Below, in pieces: positions 34,542-37,328 of a stretch of DNA of 37,328 nucleotides; position 1 is the stretch's first letter, and each line of letters begins with the position of its first letter. This DNA is from Myroides indicus (GTDB lineage: Bacteria; Bacteroidota; Bacteroidia; Flavobacteriales; Flavobacteriaceae). The position numbers were made by a program, and so were the translations under genes. The DNA lies in contig NZ_SOAG01000028.1 in assembly GCF_004364575.1 (NCBI RefSeq), forward strand, positions 1-37,328, read 5' to 3'. The notes beneath the pieces were generated by a model, which saw only the letters and a program-made list of their open reading frames with translations, was not told the DNA's origin and did no database searches.

Positions 34542-35441
34542 TTATTTAATATTTTTTGGTTTTTTTCCTTGATGTTTCCATCTTTTATGTGTCCAAAAAT
34601 AAAAGGAAGGGGATTCGTAAATTTGCTTTTCAACCTCTTGTAAAAAGCGGTGCGTAATTTCATAATTGGGAATATCTTTCAGTTTTTCACCTTCACTCAA
34701 TAGTGGAACAAAAGTCGCCTGATAATGACCTCTTTTAATGTATTCCACCTTTAGGTACATAGGAATCATATCAAATTTTTTACATAGAGCTTCACCTCCG
34801 GTAAATACAGGAACTTCAATTCCCATAAAGTCCTGCCAATAGTTAGCGTGCATAATCATTGGTGACTGATCACTGATAAAAGCATATATTCCATGTTTTT
34901 TGCTCATTTCGTTTTGACGTATAATTTTGATAGCTTCTTTCATTTCTATCAGAATTGTATTAAAACGCGAGCGAATTTTTCGGAATAAATTATCAAAATA
35001 CGGATTGTTTATTTTTTTATAAACAGCATATCCCTGATGCTGGATAAACTGGTCTAAAATAATCATCCATTCCCAATTGGCGTAATGTGCACAAAATAAT
35101 AAGATGCTTTTATTCTGCTGTTCAGCATGTATAACTATCTCCAGGTTGGTGAAAGTAAATCTTTTTTTTAGTTCTTTTTCTGAAATAGTGATCGTTTTTA
35201 TCATTTCTAAAAACATATCACACAAGTGTTTGTAAAACTCTTTTTCTATTTTGAGAACTTCAGCTTCGGAAAGATGAGGCATCGTCATTTTTATATTTTT
35301 TCTCACTGTTGTTTTTCGATATCCTACAATTCTGTATAGCAAAATATAGAAACAGTCAGACATAAAGTAAAACAAGGGAAAGGGCATTTTAGAAATAAGC
35401 CATAAAAACGGGTAAGCAAGTATATAGACTAAAAATTTCAT
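34542..35441 (-). CDS. Lysophospholipid/lipid A acyltransferase (LpxL/HtrB type)
   Basis: I start this at the ATG at 35441 (MKFLVYILAYPFLWLISKMP), giving 299 residues with an N-terminal TM helix; the longer frame overlaps the divergent rhomboid gene and is not credible. The acyltransferase motif H-x4-E is H119 to E124 in CAHYANWEWM, and a later conserved part is AFISDQSPMIMHANYW. The family adds secondary acyl chains to lipid A at the inner membrane; other lysolipid substrates are possible. It is divergent from the rhomboid gene with about 100 bases between starts. CAAATTTA at 35489-35496 is a -7 candidate on the minus strand. Confidence 0.92.
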   Translation of the reverse strand: MKFLVYILAYPFLWLISKMPFPLFYFMSDCFYILLYRIVGYRKTTVRKNIKMTMPHLSEAEVLKIEKEFYKHLCDMFLEMIKTITISEKELKKRFTFTNLEIVIHAEQQNKSILLFCAHYANWEWMIILDQFIQHQGYAVYKKINNPYFDNLFRKIRSRFNTILIEMKEAIKIIRQNEMSKKHGIYAFISDQSPMIMHANYWQDFMGIEVPVFTGGEALCKKFDMIPMYLKVEYIKRGHYQATFVPLLSEGEKLKDIPNYEITHRFLQEVEKQIYESPSFYFWTHKRWKHQGKKPKNIK

Positions 35442-35541
35442 TACTGATTTGATTTGTTGTAAAGATAACGGATTGAAAAGTTTTAAGTACAAATTTAGTG
35501 CAGTGTTGCCAACATTCCTTATTTTTATCAAAATATTAGTG

Positions 35542-36189
35542 ATGAACATTTCTATAATTACATTTTTGACCATTGCCGTTACAGGGATAATTACCTATAA
35601 GGGATTATCAGATTACCATTTTTTTTCTAAATATAATTTTGATATTTCTGCAATTAAAAAAGGCGAAAAATATCGCATGATAACTTCTGGTTTTTTGCAC
35701 GTTGACTGGATGCATTTTATCTTTAATATGCTAACTCTGTATTTTTTTGCAGATATTATTGTGTATAGCTACGGAGTGGTGTATTTTGTTATAGTTTATT
35801 TATTGAGTATGCTGGGAGGCAACTTATTGACTTTTCAATTTTATAAAAACCAATCAAACTATAGAGCCGTTGGAGCTTCTGGTGCAATAATGGGAATATT
35901 ATATGCGTCTATTATTCTGAATCCTAACATGAGTTTGTATCTGCTTTTTATTCCTATTCCTATTCCAGCTTATCTGGTTGCCATTGGCTATTTGTTTTAT
36001 TCAATATACGGCATCAATAAAAGCGATGATAACATTGGACACACAGCACATTTGGGCGGAGCTGTTGCAGGATTGATTTTAATTGTACTGAGAGAGCCGA
36101 CTTTGTTTATACAAGAAAAATTTTTAGTAGCGGTTTTGCTGCTTCCCGTATTATTTTTGTTTTATATGGAAAGAAAAAAAAGGAAATAA
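35542..36189 (+). CDS. Rhomboid-family intramembrane serine protease
   Basis: I start this at the ATG at 35542 (MNISIITFLTIAVTGIITYK), giving 215 residues and six TM helices, the basic bacterial form. The catalytic dyad is Ser113 in GASGAIMG and His170 in GHTAHLGG, with the supporting H58-x3-N62 in HFIFNM and the R-A-V-G-A-S-G entry loop. It cleaves TM helices within the membrane; substrates are unknown. The C-terminus is strongly basic (MERKKRK). It is divergent from the acyltransferase gene. Confidence 0.95.
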   Translation: MNISIITFLTIAVTGIITYKGLSDYHFFSKYNFDISAIKKGEKYRMITSGFLHVDWMHFIFNMLTLYFFADIIVYSYGVVYFVIVYLLSMLGGNLLTFQFYKNQSNYRAVGASGAIMGILYASIILNPNMSLYLLFIPIPIPAYLVAIGYLFYSIYGINKSDDNIGHTAHLGGAVAGLILIVLREPTLFIQEKFLVAVLLLPVLFLFYMERKKRK

Positions 36190-36240
36190 AAAAGGAAACT
36201 TTTACTGTTTCTACAAGAACTCTTTTAATCCTTTGTATTT

Positions 36241-36849
36241 TTATATTGGATTTTGTCCCATCATTTGGATAAATGTCTCCTGCTGTTTTCGCATGTCTTT
36301 TTGCATAGATTTAATCAACTCCATAAAATCTGATGAAAAGTAGTCGTTTGCAGAAGAAGAATTATTATTGTCATTGTCAAACGGAAATTGTTGCATCATA
36401 AAATTAGCATAGGGATTGTTTTGTGAAAGATTACTTTTGTTTCCGTTACTAATCTCTAAAAACTTTTCTCCTTTTTCTCTTTCATAAATTACAATAGAAA
36501 AAGGATTGATTCCCATTGAATTATATTCTGTTTTTTGCTGAGAAGAACCACTTTCATCTTTAAACTGCGTGCTGATTGCAATAATTTCTCCTTTATCATT
36601 TCGTTTGATATCTGAAAAATCAAGTGCTGCAATTTTTTCATCATTTACTTCTTTTTTTATTTGCTCCAACTCAGTATTCCGTGTATTTTTATTTATCTGA
36701 TATTCAATAGTAGTGTTTTCGATTTTTATGTTTTCCCTTTCCTGTGCTTGAATTTTATGAACTAAAGTCACACACAAACTCAGAATTCCTATAATAATGA
36801 GAAACTGAAGTGTTTTATTGAAATTTAGAGAAATAAAAGGCTTTTTCAT
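36241..36849 (-). CDS. Membrane-anchored protein with M56/TonB-like C-terminal domain pattern
   Basis: The 202-residue protein has one N-terminal TM helix (about 14-36) and a soluble part. The middle (ALDFSDIKRNDKGEIIAIST near 75-94, then INPFSIVIYER) has the same string layout as the short periplasmic domain at the end of many Bacteroidota M56 (BlaR1-like) and TonB proteins. No protease part and no TonB part is present. The C-terminal third is rich in Asn, Ser and Gln (NDNNNSSSANDYFSSDF) and then Met/Gln. Its function is unknown; a periplasmic binding role is inferred. Confidence 0.8.
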   Translation of the reverse strand: MKKPFISLNFNKTLQFLIIIGILSLCVTLVHKIQAQERENIKIENTTIEYQINKNTRNTELEQIKKEVNDEKIAALDFSDIKRNDKGEIIAISTQFKDESGSSQQKTEYNSMGINPFSIVIYEREKGEKFLEISNGNKSNLSQNNPYANFMMQQFPFDNDNNNSSSANDYFSSDFMELIKSMQKDMRKQQETFIQMMGQNPI

Positions 36850-36929
36850 ATTTTAAAGATTTGATTAACAAGGCTAAGTTAGAATTTGTAATATTAAATT
36901 TGAATTAAAAAAGTATATAAAATAGTTAA

Positions 36930-37181
36930 AATCAAAGTCTTGTTTGGAAGCTGGATTATCAGGAAAACACGTTTAATCATCAAACATTTGCCAATCGTTT
37001 TATGGATCTGATGTATCGGTTTAAATGGGATAACAAGAAAATAGATTTTGAAATTGAATGGCAAAACATTCTGAATACCCAAGAATATGAAGAGGTAATC
37101 ATCAACAATATTCAAACGTCGACTACTTGGTTTAAATTAAGACCAGCACAGGTTTTGTTTTCTGTGAGATTCAATTTCTAA
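36930..37181 (+). pseudogene. TonB-dependent-receptor-type outer-membrane barrel, 3' remnant
   Basis: An 83-codon open frame ends in RPAQVLFSVRFNF-stop, the aromatic-ending last strand of an outer-membrane barrel. Upstream strands are also visible (FANRFMDLMYRFKWDNKKID, then WFKLRP). The frame is closed by a TAA at 36927-36929 and has no start codon with a suitable context, and no signal or plug domain is left. I read it as the surviving end of a much larger receptor gene. An unusually small intact protein is less likely. Confidence 0.7.
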
Positions 37182-37199
37182 TATCAACCGGAATACTTT

Positions 37200-37207
37200 T
37201 ATCTTTG
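37200..37207 (+). promoter_or_regulatory. -7 promoter box of the pseudouridine synthase gene
   Basis: TATCTTTG matches TAnnTTTG and ends 4 bases before the ATG at 37212, again suggesting a leaderless or near-leaderless transcript. Confidence 0.42.
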
Positions 37208-37211
37208 TCAG

Positions 37212-37328
37212 ATGTTGGAAATACTATATCAGAATAAGTATCTTGTAGCTATTAACAAACCCAGAGATTTGTTAGTACATAAATCTTTTATAGCAGGAAA
37301 TATTGAAGAATACGCTGTACAGATTTTG
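37212..37328 (+). CDS. RluA-family pseudouridine synthase (partial, 5' end)
   Basis: Thirty-nine codons lie before the window edge, reading MLEILYQNKYLVAINKPRDL and continuing LVHKS with no stop. The pattern Y-L-V-A-I-N-K-P-x-x-L-L-V-H is the start of RluA/TruC-type synthases, which make pseudouridine in rRNA or tRNA. The catalytic Asp motif lies beyond the window. Which RNA it modifies cannot be judged; the short N-terminus without an S4 domain fits the TruC-like group. Confidence 0.85.
   Translation, partial: MLEILYQNKYLVAINKPRDLLVHKSFIAGNIEEYAVQIL

Noticed and set aside
35442..35573. N-terminal extensions of the acyltransferase and rhomboid frames
   Set aside because: The two extended frames overlap on opposite strands; the internal ATGs give standard N-termini for both families.
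36894..37115. Minus-strand 73-codon frame near the right edge
   Set aside because: It is antisense to the outer-membrane barrel remnant, which has a clear family-type ending.
1..37328. CRISPR arrays, insertion sequences, prophage or tRNA genes
   Set aside because: I looked for regular repeats, transposase motifs, terminal inverted repeats and cloverleaf arms and saw none.

Overview
The window is AT-rich chromosomal DNA from a Bacteroidota bacterium, most likely of the family Flavobacteriaceae; the genus cannot be resolved by eye. The evidence is: several families largely confined to this group (the BT_3928-type DoxX/thioredoxin fusion, DUF1599, the 62-residue CAL67264 membrane protein, an RND pump fused to its outer-membrane channel, a small Cys-rich DUF6660-type protein); copies of the Bacteroidota -7 promoter box TAnnTTTG (CAAAnnTA on the other strand) in front of many genes; and use of TTG starts with little Shine-Dalgarno signal.

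Layout. 1-477: the 3' end of an rrn operon (23S tail, 5S, terminator). 482-6503: a minus-strand metal-efflux cluster made of a DUF6660-type small protein, an HME-RND pump fused to a TolC-like channel, and a lipoprotein adaptor. 6594-7601: a plus-strand Crp/Fnr-type regulator followed by an SMR multidrug transporter. 7740-11842: a tight minus-strand five-gene operon (DUF1599, BT_3928, a Dpp/Opp-type permease, a TlpA-like lipoprotein, tpiA). 11969-13392: folP and a coupled lipoprotein. 13386-17211: rlmH, a large TPR-like protein and trmD. 17348-20516: an MFS transporter, a cyclophilin-FKBP double isomerase and a threonine/serine dehydratase. 20616-24838: an EamA transporter, an FMN-binding glutamate-synthase-like protein, and a fluoride-type ClC antiporter behind a fluoride (crcB) riboswitch. 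24851-28583: an OmpA-like lipoprotein, a glycosyltransferase, an orphan HsdR N-terminal-type nuclease fold, holA and CAL67264. 28649-31162: two small proteins and ettA. 31178-32648: a frameshifted hutD pseudogene and an unrecognised secreted protein. 32679-37328: aminopeptidase P, a lipid A acyltransferase-type protein, a rhomboid protease, an orphan domain resembling the C-terminus of M56/TonB proteins, a TonB-dependent-receptor 3' remnant, and the start of an RluA-type pseudouridine synthase cut by the window edge.

Most of the window is ordinary core chromosome (translation, folate, glycolysis, replication, RNA modification) with ion and toxic-compound resistance genes interspersed: divalent metal efflux at the left, SMR/MFS/EamA exporters, and fluoride export in the middle. 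Decay is seen only at 31178-31721 and 36930-37181. I found no CRISPR array, insertion sequence, prophage or tRNA. I did not find an obviously new multi-gene system. The strongest points for a second look are the riboswitch-ClC unit, the internal signal peptide in the RND-channel fusion, the double-isomerase fusion, and four genes whose -7 box sits only 4-5 bases before the start codon, which suggests leaderless mRNAs.
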